A DNA stretch of 64,000 bases, taken from the NCBI RefSeq assembly GCF_900109265.1, contig NZ_FNZM01000010.1, positions 124,001 through 188,000 of the forward strand, in the 5' to 3' direction. Source of the DNA: Paraburkholderia tropica (GTDB lineage: Bacteria; Pseudomonadota; Gammaproteobacteria; Burkholderiales; Burkholderiaceae). Both the position numbers and the translations under genes were made by a program. Below, piece after piece: positions 27,485 to 35,791 of the stretch; the stretch's first letter is position 1; every line of letters begins with the position of its first letter. The notes beneath the pieces were generated by a model, which did no database searches, was not told the DNA's origin, and was given only the letters and a program-made list of their open reading frames with translations.

Positions 27485-27617
27485 TCGCGACGCTCGAATC
27501 AAGATTGGATCAAGATTTGCGGCGCGCCCGGACGGCACGAATCGCCTGAAATATCGGCATGAAGTGCGGCGGCGCGCCCCATAACAGGCTTCAGAATAAA
27601 CGAGGAATCGCGACGCG

Positions 27618-28247
27618 ATGAGTTACCACGACGAACAGGAATCGATCGAGAGTTTCAAGGCATGGTGGACGCAGTGGGGTAACGCCACTACGTGGCTCGT
27701 GCTGATCGTACTGCTCGCGCTCGCCGCGTGGAACGGCTGGAACTTCTGGCAGCGCCGCCAGGCGGCCGAGGCCGCCGTGCTGTACGACCAGGTCCAGCAG
27801 GCCGTGAACGGCAGCGACAAGGCGCTCATCACGCGCGTCGCGAGCGATATGGAAGACCGCTTCGGCGGTACCGCGTATGCGCAGATGTCGGCGCTCGCGG
27901 TCGCGAAGGCGCTCTACATGGCGGGCGACACGGCAGGCGCGAAGGCGCAGCTGCAGTGGGCCGCCGACCACGCGAAAGACGAAGAATTCCGCCAGGTCGC
28001 GAAGCTGCGTCTCGCTTCGCTGCTGCTCGACGAAAAGGCCTACGATCAGGGCCTCGCCCTGATTCCGCAGCCGGATGCGGGTCCGTTCAAGGGCGTCGTT
28101 GCTGACGGCCGCGGCGACCTGCTGGCAGCGGCCGGCAAGCGCGACGACGCGCGCGCTTCGTACAAGCTCGCGCTCGACAGCCTGCCGAAGACCGACGCCT
28201 CCGAGCGTCAACTGATCCAGTTCAAGCTCGACGCGCTGGGCGGCTAA
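27618..28247 (+). CDS. yfgM: YfgM family tetratricopeptide membrane protein
   Basis: Ancillary SecYEG-associated chaperone partner in E. coli, working with PpiD in the periplasm. The 209-residue protein has a short cytosolic N-terminus (MSYHDEQESIESFKAWW), a transmembrane helix at about 24-44 (TTWLVLIVLLALAAWNGWNFW) and a periplasmic TPR-like domain. Order hisS-yfgM-bamB is conserved. Confidence 0.9.
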   Translation: MSYHDEQESIESFKAWWTQWGNATTWLVLIVLLALAAWNGWNFWQRRQAAEAAVLYDQVQQAVNGSDKALITRVASDMEDRFGGTAYAQMSALAVAKALYMAGDTAGAKAQLQWAADHAKDEEFRQVAKLRLASLLLDEKAYDQGLALIPQPDAGPFKGVVADGRGDLLAAAGKRDDARASYKLALDSLPKTDASERQLIQFKLDALGG

Positions 28248-28334
28248 GCAAGCGGCGGGCGTGGTGCCGTGTGCGCGTCGCCCGCGAATCGAATCAAACA
28301 ATTCAACTCAACTCCTTTGATGCTTCGTTCACCG

Positions 28335-29480
28335 ATGAATCTGCTGAAACGAACCGTTGTGCCCGTCGCCTGCGCGATGACCGTCCTTGCTCTGGCGGCC
28401 TGCTCATCGACGAAGGACGAGCGCCGCGTGCCGGTGCCGCTGACCGAGTTCAAGCCGGTGCTGGACGTCCAGCAGGTGTGGAAGGCAAGCGTCGGCAAGG
28501 CCGGCCGCTACCTGTTCTCGCCGGTCGCCGTCGGCGACTCGGTCTATGCCGCCGGCGCCAACGGTTCGGTCAAGAAGATCGACGCCGCTTCCGGCAAGGA
28601 AGTCTGGAGCACGAAGCTCAAGGACGACATTTCGGCAGGCGTCGGCAGCGACGGCAACCTGACGGCCGTCGGCGGCCTGAAGGGCGAAGTCTACGTCCTC
28701 GACTCGAACGGCAAGCTCTCGTGGCAAGCCAAAGCGCCCGGCGAAATCATTTCGCCGCCGCTGGTCGGCAACGGTCTCGTGATCGTGCGTACGATCGACG
28801 GCCAGATCGTCGCGTTCAATGCGCAGACGGGTGAGCAGAAGTGGCTCTATCGCAATCGCGCGGTACCGCTGAACCTGCGCGTCTCGGCCGGCATGACCTT
28901 CGCGGGTGACCAGGCGGTGCTCGCGGGCTTCCCGGGCGGCGCCTTCGCGGCGATCAACCTGCAAAGCGGCGACGCATTCTGGGAAACGCCGGTGTCGTAT
29001 CCGAAGGGCGTGACCGAAGTCGAGCGTATCAACGACGTGAGCGGTCCGCCCACGCTCGTCGGCGCCACGACCTGCGCGGTGACGTTCCAGGGCCAGCTCG
29101 GCTGCTTCGACGCCAACTCGGGCCGTGCGATGTGGGAAAAAGCATTCTCGAGCACGACCGGTATTGCTCAGGACGATGCCACCGTGGTCGGCGGCGACGA
29201 CTGGTCGGTCGTGAAGGCCTACAGCGTGTCGACCGGCGCGCCAACGTGGACCACCGACAAGCTCAAGAATCGCGACGTCAGCGTGCCGGCACTGCTGGGT
29301 CACGCAGTCGTGGTGGGCGACTATCAAGGCTACGTGCACTTCCTCTCGCTCGACGACGGCAGCTTCGTCTCGCGCGTGAAGACCGACGGCAGCCCGATCG
29401 TTGCCGCCCCGGTGCTCGCGGGCAACACGCTTGTCGTGCAGACGAAGGACGGCGACCTGTACGGTCTGCGTCCGCGTTAA
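28335..29480 (+). CDS. bamB: Outer membrane assembly lipoprotein BamB
   Basis: Eight-bladed beta-propeller lipoprotein of the BAM complex. It has 381 residues from the ATG at 28335, with a signal peptide and lipobox LAAC (Cys23). PQQ-like repeats are visible, each with a tryptophan-containing strand: GKEVWSTKL, GKLSWQAK, GEQKWLY, GDAFWETP, GRAMWEKAF, GAPTWTTD. An in-frame ATG at 28320 is possible; neither has a good ribosome site. The gene lies next to der, as in E. coli. Confidence 0.93.
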   Translation: MNLLKRTVVPVACAMTVLALAACSSTKDERRVPVPLTEFKPVLDVQQVWKASVGKAGRYLFSPVAVGDSVYAAGANGSVKKIDAASGKEVWSTKLKDDISAGVGSDGNLTAVGGLKGEVYVLDSNGKLSWQAKAPGEIISPPLVGNGLVIVRTIDGQIVAFNAQTGEQKWLYRNRAVPLNLRVSAGMTFAGDQAVLAGFPGGAFAAINLQSGDAFWETPVSYPKGVTEVERINDVSGPPTLVGATTCAVTFQGQLGCFDANSGRAMWEKAFSSTTGIAQDDATVVGGDDWSVVKAYSVSTGAPTWTTDKLKNRDVSVPALLGHAVVVGDYQGYVHFLSLDDGSFVSRVKTDGSPIVAAPVLAGNTLVVQTKDGDLYGLRPR

Positions 29481-29521
29481 GCAAATCAAGGCGTCCGGCG
29501 CACCTTGCCGGTCGCACTGAA

Positions 29522-29550
29522 GGGGCCGCCCCTGCGGGGTGCGGCCTCTT
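29522..29550 (+). terminator. Terminator-like stem-loop after bamB
   Basis: GGCCGC-CCC (29524-29532) pairs with GGG-T-GCGGCC (29537-29546) with one bulge, followed by TCTTGCATTT. The T tract is poor, so termination is likely only partial. Confidence 0.45.
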
Positions 29551-29979
29551 GCATTTGGTGCGTCATAGCGCCACATGCGGAAATCAGGACGGCGTCCGGG
29601 CATGATGCGGCGCGCCGTCGAGCGGGCCGGCGCACGCCGGCCGCGCGCATGTCGGCACGGCCCCGCATGACGCCACGCGCGTCGCGCGCATTCCGGGACC
29701 GGCCACTGTACCAGGCGAATGCTTCTGACTGCCGGGCCAGTGCGCCGGGCCGGACTGCGAGGCCGAAGAAGAAAGTCGATCTGGTCCGCCCGAGGCTTTA
29801 CCCGGCACCTGCCGGGTCCCGATCACCGCTCAATGGCTGCTCAATGGCCGCGAGCGTCGGGTCCGGTGTCCATTTCGTGATAATTTGCAACTGATGCAGC
29901 CCTGCGGGCTACCATGCAGGCGCTTGCCGCGCATCGCGCCGGACGTTCCGGCGCCGCGCCTTACTGTAGAAAAGATCAG
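29551..29979. other. Non-coding remainder of the 499-bp bamB-der gap
   Basis: No open frame has convincing protein character. It holds an 8-bp perfect hairpin (ACCCGGCA 29800-29807 with TGCCGGGT 29810-29817, 2-base loop), a tandem CTCAATGGC pair near 29830, and a possible -10 GATAAT at 29879-29884 about 95 bases before der. It is long for this gene-dense run. Confidence 0.45.
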
Positions 29980-31317
29980 ATGAAACCCGTTATCGCCCTC
30001 GTCGGGCGCCCCAATGTGGGGAAATCCACGCTCTTCAACCGGCTCACGCGTTCGCGCGATGCGCTGGTGGCCGATTTGCCCGGTCTCACGCGCGACCGCC
30101 ACTACGGCGAAGGGCGCGTGGGCGATCGCGCGTATCTGGTCGTCGACACGGGCGGTTTCGAACCCGTCGCGAAGGACGGCATCCTGCATGAAATGGCGCG
30201 CCAGACGCGTCAGGCCGTGGAAGAAGCCGACATCGTCGTGTTCATCTGCGACGGCCGCAATGGCCTCGCGCCGCAGGACAAGCACATCGCCGATTACCTG
30301 CGCAAGACCGGCCGTCCGATCTTCCTCGTGGTCAACAAGGCCGAGGGCATGAAATACAGTGCCGTGGCCGCCGACTTTTACGAACTCGGCCTCGGCGACC
30401 CGCGCGCGATTTCGGCTGCGCACGGCGACGGCGTGACCGAAATGATCAACGAGGCGCTCGACCAGGCCTACACCGATCGTCCGGAAGAGGACGAAGACGA
30501 CGCCAGCAAGCACGGCGTGAAAATCGCGATCGTCGGTCGCCCGAACGTCGGCAAGTCGACGCTCGTGAACACGCTGATCGGCGAAGATCGCGTGATCGCG
30601 TTCGACATGCCCGGCACGACGCGCGATTCGATCTATGTGGATTTCGAGCGCAACGGCAAGAAGTACACGCTGATCGACACGGCCGGCCTGCGCCGTCGCG
30701 GCAAGGTGTTCGAAGCCATCGAGAAGTTCTCGGTCGTGAAGACGCTGCAGTCGATCGCCGACGCTAACGTGGTGATTCTGCTGCTTGATGCGCACCAGGA
30801 AATCTCCGACCAGGACGCGCATATCGCGGGCTTCGTGGTCGAGCAGGGCCGTGCGCTGGTGGTGGGCGTGAACAAGTGGGACGGCATGGACGACCACGCA
30901 CGCGACCGCACCAAGCATCACCTGCAACGCAAGCTGAAATTCCTCGATTTCGCCAAGATGCACTTCATTTCGGCGACGGAAAAGTTCGGCATCGGCGCGC
31001 TCATGCGCTCGGTGGACGACGCCTACGCCGCCGCCATGGCCAAGCTGCCGACGCCGCGTCTCACGCGCGCGCTGATCGAAGCGGTGGAATTCCAGCAGCC
31101 GCGCCGCCGCGGTCCGGTTCGCCCGAAACTGCGCTACGCGCACCAGGGGGGACAGAACCCGCCGATCATCGTGATCCACGGCAATGCGCTCGATGCGATT
31201 ACCGATACTTACAAACGCTATCTGGAGAACCGTTTCCGGGAAACTTTCTCGCTGACGGGGACTCCATTGCGCATAGAGTTTCGTTCCTCGACGAATCCCT
31301 ACACTGACAAGAGTTGA
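29980..31317 (+). CDS. der: Ribosome-biogenesis GTPase Der (EngA)
   Basis: Double-GTPase needed for 50S subunit assembly. It has 445 residues. Two P-loops are plain: GRPNVGKSTLFN at about 9-20 and GRPNVGKSTLVN near 186. Each has its DxPGxTRD switch (DLPGLTRD, DMPGTTRD) and NKxD-type motif (NKAEG, NKWDG). A KH-like C-terminal domain follows. The ATG at 29980 follows GATCAG; the frame extends upstream without conservation. Confidence 0.97.
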   Translation: MKPVIALVGRPNVGKSTLFNRLTRSRDALVADLPGLTRDRHYGEGRVGDRAYLVVDTGGFEPVAKDGILHEMARQTRQAVEEADIVVFICDGRNGLAPQDKHIADYLRKTGRPIFLVVNKAEGMKYSAVAADFYELGLGDPRAISAAHGDGVTEMINEALDQAYTDRPEEDEDDASKHGVKIAIVGRPNVGKSTLVNTLIGEDRVIAFDMPGTTRDSIYVDFERNGKKYTLIDTAGLRRRGKVFEAIEKFSVVKTLQSIADANVVILLLDAHQEISDQDAHIAGFVVEQGRALVVGVNKWDGMDDHARDRTKHHLQRKLKFLDFAKMHFISATEKFGIGALMRSVDDAYAAAMAKLPTPRLTRALIEAVEFQQPRRRGPVRPKLRYAHQGGQNPPIIVIHGNALDAITDTYKRYLENRFRETFSLTGTPLRIEFRSSTNPYTDKS

Positions 31318-31400
31318 GCTTCGTTCGCTACCGCGCTTAACCTGGTCGTTCACCGCCCTGGCCGGACGGCCAGTACAGGCGCGGGGGAGCGAGAATCAGC

Positions 31401-31406
31401 TATAGT
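31401..31406 (+). promoter_or_regulatory. Possible -10 box for hfq
   Basis: TATAGT lies 76 bases before the hfq ATG. Transcription from here would begin at the foot of the leader hairpin at 31413-31446. No good -35 is seen. Confidence 0.4.
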
Positions 31407-31412
31407 GTAGCG

Positions 31413-31446
31413 ATTGGCGGCGGATTTCTTTTTCTTCGTCGCCAAT
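31413..31446 (+). promoter_or_regulatory. hfq leader stem-loop with U-rich loop
   Basis: ATTGGCGGCG (31413-31422) pairs with CGTCGCCAAT (31437-31446), 9 of 10 positions. The 14-base loop reads GATTTCTTTTTCTT. U-rich loops are favoured Hfq targets, and hfq is autoregulated in E. coli at its own leader, so this may be an autoregulatory site. Confidence 0.5.
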
Positions 31447-31481
31447 TTAAGTTAAACCTGCAAAAAAATACGGAGTTTGCT

Positions 31482-31718
31482 ATGAGCAACAAAGGGCAAC
31501 TGTTACAAGACCCGTTTCTGAACGCGCTGCGCAAGGAGCACGTGCCTGTTTCGATCTATCTGGTCAACGGCATCAAGCTTCAAGGGAACATTGAATCGTT
31601 CGACCAGTACGTCGTGTTGCTCCGTAATACGGTTACGCAAATGGTTTACAAGCACGCCATTTCCACGGTGGTCCCGGCCCGTCCGGTGAACTTCCACCCG
31701 GATTCGGAAGCGTCCTGA
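31482..31718 (+). CDS. hfq: RNA chaperone Hfq
   Basis: Sm-like hexameric RNA chaperone that pairs small RNAs with mRNAs. It has 78 residues with a short C-terminal tail. Sm1 has QDPFLNALRKEHVPVSIYLVNGIKLQG, and Sm2 has NTVTQMVYKHAISTVVPARPV with the Tyr-Lys-His signature. CGGAG lies 8 bases before the ATG. A long hairpin follows the stop. Confidence 0.98.
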   Translation: MSNKGQLLQDPFLNALRKEHVPVSIYLVNGIKLQGNIESFDQYVVLLRNTVTQMVYKHAISTVVPARPVNFHPDSEAS

Positions 31719-31727
31719 CCCATGACG

Positions 31728-31779
31728 CGGCCGGTCCGGGGCGCCTCGCTGGCGATCCGGACCGGCCGTTTCCATTTTG
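31728..31779 (+). terminator. Long hairpin terminator/attenuator between hfq and hflX
   Basis: A perfect 12-bp stem (CGGCCGGTCCGG at 31728-31739, complement at 31757-31768) is capped by an inner CGCC/GGCG stem. It is followed by the T-rich tract TTTCCATTTT. The tract runs into the likely hflX TTG start at 31777, so termination and hflX initiation overlap. Confidence 0.7.
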
Positions 31780-32964
31780 ACATCAGCTAATTTGATCAAC
31801 GCCGCACTTGTCGGCATCGACTTCGGCAAGACCGACTTCGAAGCCAGCCTCGAAGAACTCAGCCTGCTCGCCAAAAGCGCGGGCGCCCATCCTGCTGTCA
31901 CGCTCACCGGGCGTCGTTCCAGCCCCGACGCCGCCATGTTCATCGGCAGCGGCAAGGCCGAGGAACTCCGTCTCGCCTGTGAAGCGAACGACATCGAAAT
32001 CGTCATCTTCAATCACGCGCTGTCGCCCGCCCAGCAACGTAATCTGGAGCGCGCACTCGGCCGCCGCGTGGTGGATCGCACGAGCCTCATTCTCGACATC
32101 TTCGCCCAGCGCGCCCGCAGCCACGAAGGCAAGCTGCAGGTCGAACTCGCCCAGCTCCAGTACCTCGCCACGCGCCTCGTGCGCGCCTGGACTCACCTGG
32201 AGCGTCAGAAGGGCGGTATCGGTCTGCGCGGGCCGGGCGAAACGCAGCTCGAAACCGACCGCCGGCTGATCGGCGAGCGCATCAAGATGCTGCAGGGCAA
32301 GCTCGCCAAGCTGCGCCGTCAGCACGGCACGCAGCGTCGTCAGCGCGAACGTACGCGCACGATGAGCGTGTCGCTCGTCGGCTATACCAACGCGGGCAAG
32401 TCCACGCTCTTCAACGCGCTCACGAAAGCGCAGGCCTACGCGGCCGACCAGCTGTTCGCGACGCTCGATACGACGTCGCGGCGCGTCTGGCTCGGCGACG
32501 AAGTGGGCCAGATCGTGCTGTCCGACACCGTGGGTTTCATCCGCGAACTGCCTCACCAGCTGGTGGCCGCGTTCCGCGCAACGTTGCAGGAAACCGTGCA
32601 GGCCGACCTGCTGCTGCACGTGGTGGACGCCTCGAGCGCCGTGCGACTCGATCAGATCGATCAGGTCAACGACGTGCTGCACGAGATCGGCGCCGACACG
32701 ATCCGCCAGGTGCTGGTGTTCAACAAGATCGACGCCGTGCCCGAACTGGCGGCGCGAGGCGGGACGGTCGAGCGGGACGAATATGGTAATATTTCGCGCG
32801 TCTTTTTGAGCGCGCGCACGGGCGTCGGACTGGATGCGCTGCGCGCCGCCATCGCCGAAATCGCGACCGCCGAACCGCTTGCCGGGGCGTCGCAGCCCCA
32901 GGCCGCAACCGACTGGAATGCGGTGCCGCACGAACCCAGCAGGGAAGCCGAGCACGGCCGCTGA
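31777..32964 (+). CDS. hflX: GTPase HflX
   Basis: Ribosome-associated GTPase that splits stalled ribosomes after heat stress. It has 395 residues from TTG 31777. An N-terminal HflX domain has GRRSSPDAAMFIGSGKAEEL and GGIGLRGPGETQLETDRR. The G domain P-loop GYTNAGKSTLFN is near 205. The other in-frame TTG at 31792 (LINAALVG) matches the conserved start in relatives better. Both lack a Shine-Dalgarno. Order hfq-hflX-hflK-hflC is the classic one. Confidence 0.94.
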   Translation: MTSANLINAALVGIDFGKTDFEASLEELSLLAKSAGAHPAVTLTGRRSSPDAAMFIGSGKAEELRLACEANDIEIVIFNHALSPAQQRNLERALGRRVVDRTSLILDIFAQRARSHEGKLQVELAQLQYLATRLVRAWTHLERQKGGIGLRGPGETQLETDRRLIGERIKMLQGKLAKLRRQHGTQRRQRERTRTMSVSLVGYTNAGKSTLFNALTKAQAYAADQLFATLDTTSRRVWLGDEVGQIVLSDTVGFIRELPHQLVAAFRATLQETVQADLLLHVVDASSAVRLDQIDQVNDVLHEIGADTIRQVLVFNKIDAVPELAARGGTVERDEYGNISRVFLSARTGVGLDALRAAIAEIATAEPLAGASQPQAATDWNAVPHEPSREAEHGR

Positions 32965-33047
32965 GCGGTCCGTGGGGCGCCCATGCGGCGTCCCGGCGGT
33001 TTCTCCCACGCACATGACCCGCTGTCTACTCTGGTGAACGAACTCAG

Positions 33048-34520
33048 GTGAACGATTACAACAAGCGGACTGGCTGGCAGCGCCCCCGCGCCATTTTCTC
33101 GTTGAACGACCCGCGTTGGGGCCGTGGCGAGGGCAATGGCCAGCGCACGGAAGACACCCGTCGCCCGTCGGGCAATAACGGCAACAACGGCGGCGGCAAG
33201 GGCGACGGCCCGCCCGACCTCGACGAAATGTGGCGCGACTTCAATCGCCGTCTGTCGTCGTTGTTCGGCAAGAAGGGCAAGGGCCCCGGCGGCATCGGCC
33301 CGCGCCAGGACAACGGTCACGGAGCGCGCATCGGCGTGGGCCTCGTGCTCGGCGTGCTGATCGCCATCTACGTCGGCAGCGGCGTGTTCGTGGTGCAGGA
33401 CGGCCAGGCCGGCGTGGTGCTGCAATTCGGCCAGTATCGCCATACGGTCGGTCAGGGCGTGCACTGGCGCCTGCCGTTCCCGTTCCAGACGCATGAAATC
33501 GTCAACATCGGCCAGATCCGCAGCGTCGAGATCGGCCGCAACAATCTCGTGCGTCCGTCCAACGTGAAGGACGCCTCGGTGCTCACGCACGACGGCGACA
33601 TTCTCGACGTGCGCTTCACCGTCCAATACCAGGTCAAGCAGCCGACCGACTATCTGTTCCGCAGCGTCGATCCCGATCTCACCGTGAGCCAGGCCGCGCA
33701 GGCGGCGGTGCGCACGGTCGTGGGTGCGCACAGCACCAACGATCTGCTATACGCCGACCGCGAACCGATCCGCGCGCAACTGGCTGACACCATTCAGCAC
33801 GCGCTCGACGAATACAGGACCGGCCTCGGCGTGACGGGCGTGACGATCCAGAGCGTCACCGCGCCCGACCAGGTGCAGGCCGCGTTCGACGACGAAGCGA
33901 AGGCGCATCAGGACCGCGAGCGTGCGAAGCGCGACGCGCAGGCGTACGCCGACCAGCTGCTGCCGCGCGCGCAAGCCGACGGCGCCCGTCTGATCGACGA
34001 CGCCAAGGCGTACAGCGACCGCGTGGTCGCGCAGGCGCAGGGCGACGCCCAGCGTTTCAACAGCGTCTACGAGCAATACGCGAAGGCGCCGGCCGTGATT
34101 CGCGAGCGCATGTATCTGGACACGATGCAACACATCTACTCGAATACGACGAAGGTGTTCGTCGACAGCAAGTCCGGCAATAACGTGATCTATCTGCCGC
34201 TCGACAAGCTCGTCGAGGCAACGCGTCAACGCGCCGCAGCAGCGGCGGGAGCCGCGGCCGCGACCGGAGCCGCGGCGCAGAATGTCGCGCCCAACGCAGC
34301 CGCCAACGCTGCGTCGGCGCCCGACGCGAATGCCGCCGCGCCGTCCGCGAACAGCGACACGCAGCCGCAGAGCGCCCAGCCGCAAAATACGCAGCAGGGC
34401 GCCCAGCAGCAAGGCGCAGCGCCCGCGCCCTCGGCTAGCGACGCCGCGCAGGCGGCCAGCGACGCTTTCCGTTCGCGCGACGCACTGCGTTCGCGCGGTC
34501 GCGAAGACGACGTGCAATAA
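33048..34520 (+). CDS. hflK: FtsH-modulating protease complex subunit HflK
   Basis: SPFH-family membrane protein that with HflC cages FtsH. It has 490 residues, longer than E. coli HflK (419). A Gly/Asn-rich cytosolic N-terminus is followed by a transmembrane helix (about 100-116, GVGLVLGVLIAIYVGSG) and the SPFH domain (VVLQFGQYRHTVGQGVHWRLP). A coiled-coil region comes next, and a low-complexity Ala/Gln/Asn tail (about 395-470) ends in an Arg-rich DALRSRGRED. The start is a GTG at 33048 with no strong ribosome site. Confidence 0.95.
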   Translation: MNDYNKRTGWQRPRAIFSLNDPRWGRGEGNGQRTEDTRRPSGNNGNNGGGKGDGPPDLDEMWRDFNRRLSSLFGKKGKGPGGIGPRQDNGHGARIGVGLVLGVLIAIYVGSGVFVVQDGQAGVVLQFGQYRHTVGQGVHWRLPFPFQTHEIVNIGQIRSVEIGRNNLVRPSNVKDASVLTHDGDILDVRFTVQYQVKQPTDYLFRSVDPDLTVSQAAQAAVRTVVGAHSTNDLLYADREPIRAQLADTIQHALDEYRTGLGVTGVTIQSVTAPDQVQAAFDDEAKAHQDRERAKRDAQAYADQLLPRAQADGARLIDDAKAYSDRVVAQAQGDAQRFNSVYEQYAKAPAVIRERMYLDTMQHIYSNTTKVFVDSKSGNNVIYLPLDKLVEATRQRAAAAAGAAAATGAAAQNVAPNAAANAASAPDANAAAPSANSDTQPQSAQPQNTQQGAQQQGAAPAPSASDAAQAASDAFRSRDALRSRGREDDVQ

Positions 34521-34532
34521 CGGAGCGCCGAT

Positions 34533-35432
34533 ATGAACAAGATCATTGCGTTCGTCGTCGCCTTCGTGGTGGTGGTGTTGCTGGCTTCGTCGTCGGTCTT
34601 CGTCGTCGATCCGCGTCATGTGGCGGTCGTGTCGTCCTCGGGCGGCTCGAAGGCTTCGCTCGCGGAGCCCGGCCTGCACGTGAAGCTGCCGCCGCCGTTC
34701 CAGGTCGCGACGTTTATCGACACGCGCATTCAGGCATTCGACGCGCCCGACGCCGATCGTTACACGACCTCGGACAAGTCGGAGCTGCTCGTGAATCCGG
34801 TGGTGCGCTATCGCGTTGCCGATCCGCTCAAGCTCTTTGGCGCGACCAAGGGCGATACGCAGACGCTCGCCGACCGGCTTGCGTCGCTGTCGCGCGACGC
34901 ACTCGCCGATGCCTTCTCGAAGGTCACGCTGTCCGACGCGCTTCAACAGCAGGAAGCCATCGCCAATGCCGCGCGCGACGCGCTCAAGACGGCCGCCGCG
35001 CCGCTCGGCATCGACGTGATCGCCATCGAACTCACGCGCATCGACTACCCGGCGGAAGTCGCCAACGTGGTCTACAAGCGCATGAGCGCGGCGCGCGAGC
35101 AGGCCGCCGCCGACGAGCGTGCGAAGGGCGCCGCCGAAGCGCAGCAGATCAAGGACGACGCGGAGCGCAAGCAGCAGGACGTGGTCGCCGACGCATACAG
35201 CCAGGCGCAGGCCATCAAGGGCGAAGGCGACGGCAAGGCCGCTGCAATCGCCGCGCAGGCATTCGGCCGCGATCCGGACTTCTATCGCTTCTATCAGAGC
35301 ATGCAGGCGTATCGCGAGAGCTTCAAGCCGGGCGACGTCGTCGTGGTCGATTCGTCGAGCGACTTCTTCCGCTTCATGCGCAGTCCGAACGGAGACGCGC
35401 CGCAGGCTCCCGCCGCGTCGCGCAAACACTAA
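34533..35432 (+). CDS. hflC: FtsH-modulating protease complex subunit HflC
   Basis: Partner of HflK, 299 residues. An N-terminal membrane anchor (IIAFVVAFVVVVLLASSSVFVV) precedes the SPFH domain (GLHVKLPPPFQ). A long coiled coil with ADERAKGAAEAQQIKDDAERK is followed by the conserved DPDFYRFYQSMQAYRESF. It starts 12 bp after hflK, so they are co-transcribed. The Ala-Pro-rich end is short. Confidence 0.95.
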   Translation: MNKIIAFVVAFVVVVLLASSSVFVVDPRHVAVVSSSGGSKASLAEPGLHVKLPPPFQVATFIDTRIQAFDAPDADRYTTSDKSELLVNPVVRYRVADPLKLFGATKGDTQTLADRLASLSRDALADAFSKVTLSDALQQQEAIANAARDALKTAAAPLGIDVIAIELTRIDYPAEVANVVYKRMSAAREQAAADERAKGAAEAQQIKDDAERKQQDVVADAYSQAQAIKGEGDGKAAAIAAQAFGRDPDFYRFYQSMQAYRESFKPGDVVVVDSSSDFFRFMRSPNGDAPQAPAASRKH

Positions 35433-35444
35433 ATTGAGACACAG

Positions 35445-35466
35445 GCGCCGCGCGTGTGCGCGGCGC
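35445..35466 (+). terminator. Stem-loop between hflC and DUF2065
   Basis: A perfect 9-bp stem GCGCCGCGC / GCGCGGCGC with loop GTGT is followed by ATTTCTT. It ends 10 bases before the DUF2065 ATG, so it could be a weak terminator or could mask the ribosome site. Confidence 0.5.
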
Positions 35467-35476
35467 ATTTCTTCGC

Positions 35477-35668
35477 ATGGACATAGCCGGCTCCCTGTTG
35501 CTCGCGATCGCACTGATGCTGATTATCGAGGGCATGTTCCCGTTCGTCTTTCCGACGGCGTGGCGCGACACTTTCCGTAGAATTGCGGAACGGCCGCCGC
35601 ATCACATCCGGATTGGCGGGTTGATCGTGATGGCGCTCGGCCTCGTGCTGCTCATGCTCGCCACCTGA
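35477..35668 (+). CDS. DUF2065 family small membrane protein
   Basis: A 63-residue protein with two transmembrane helices, DIAGSLLLAIALMLIIEGMF and IGGLIVMALGLVLLMLA, separated by the conserved FPTAWRDTFRRIAERPPHHIR. DUF2065 (YjeT) genes sit after hflC in many proteobacteria, which suggests a link to the FtsH/HflKC complex, but no function is established. I chose the ATG at 35477 over a GTG at 35456 because relatives start at MDIAGS. A 7-bp hairpin follows the stop (35675-35698). Confidence 0.88.
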   Translation: MDIAGSLLLAIALMLIIEGMFPFVFPTAWRDTFRRIAERPPHHIRIGGLIVMALGLVLLMLAT

Positions 35669-35791
35669 ATTCAAGGCGCGCGCCGTGAGGGGCGCGCCGT
35701 TTCTATCGTCCGGTCCGTTCATGGCCCGAGTGAGGCGCGCCTTCGCGTGCGCCGCCGGCCTGCGTGGCCCTTTTTGTCGTAGGACTCACCG

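Noticed and set aside
29505..29894. Small frame in the bamB-der gap as a new gene
   Set aside because: Arg/Pro/Ala-rich with no domain, no ribosome site and no codon-usage support.
31358..31373. Hairpin CTGGCC/GGCCAG before hfq as the der terminator
   Set aside because: Only 6 bp and no T tract follows.
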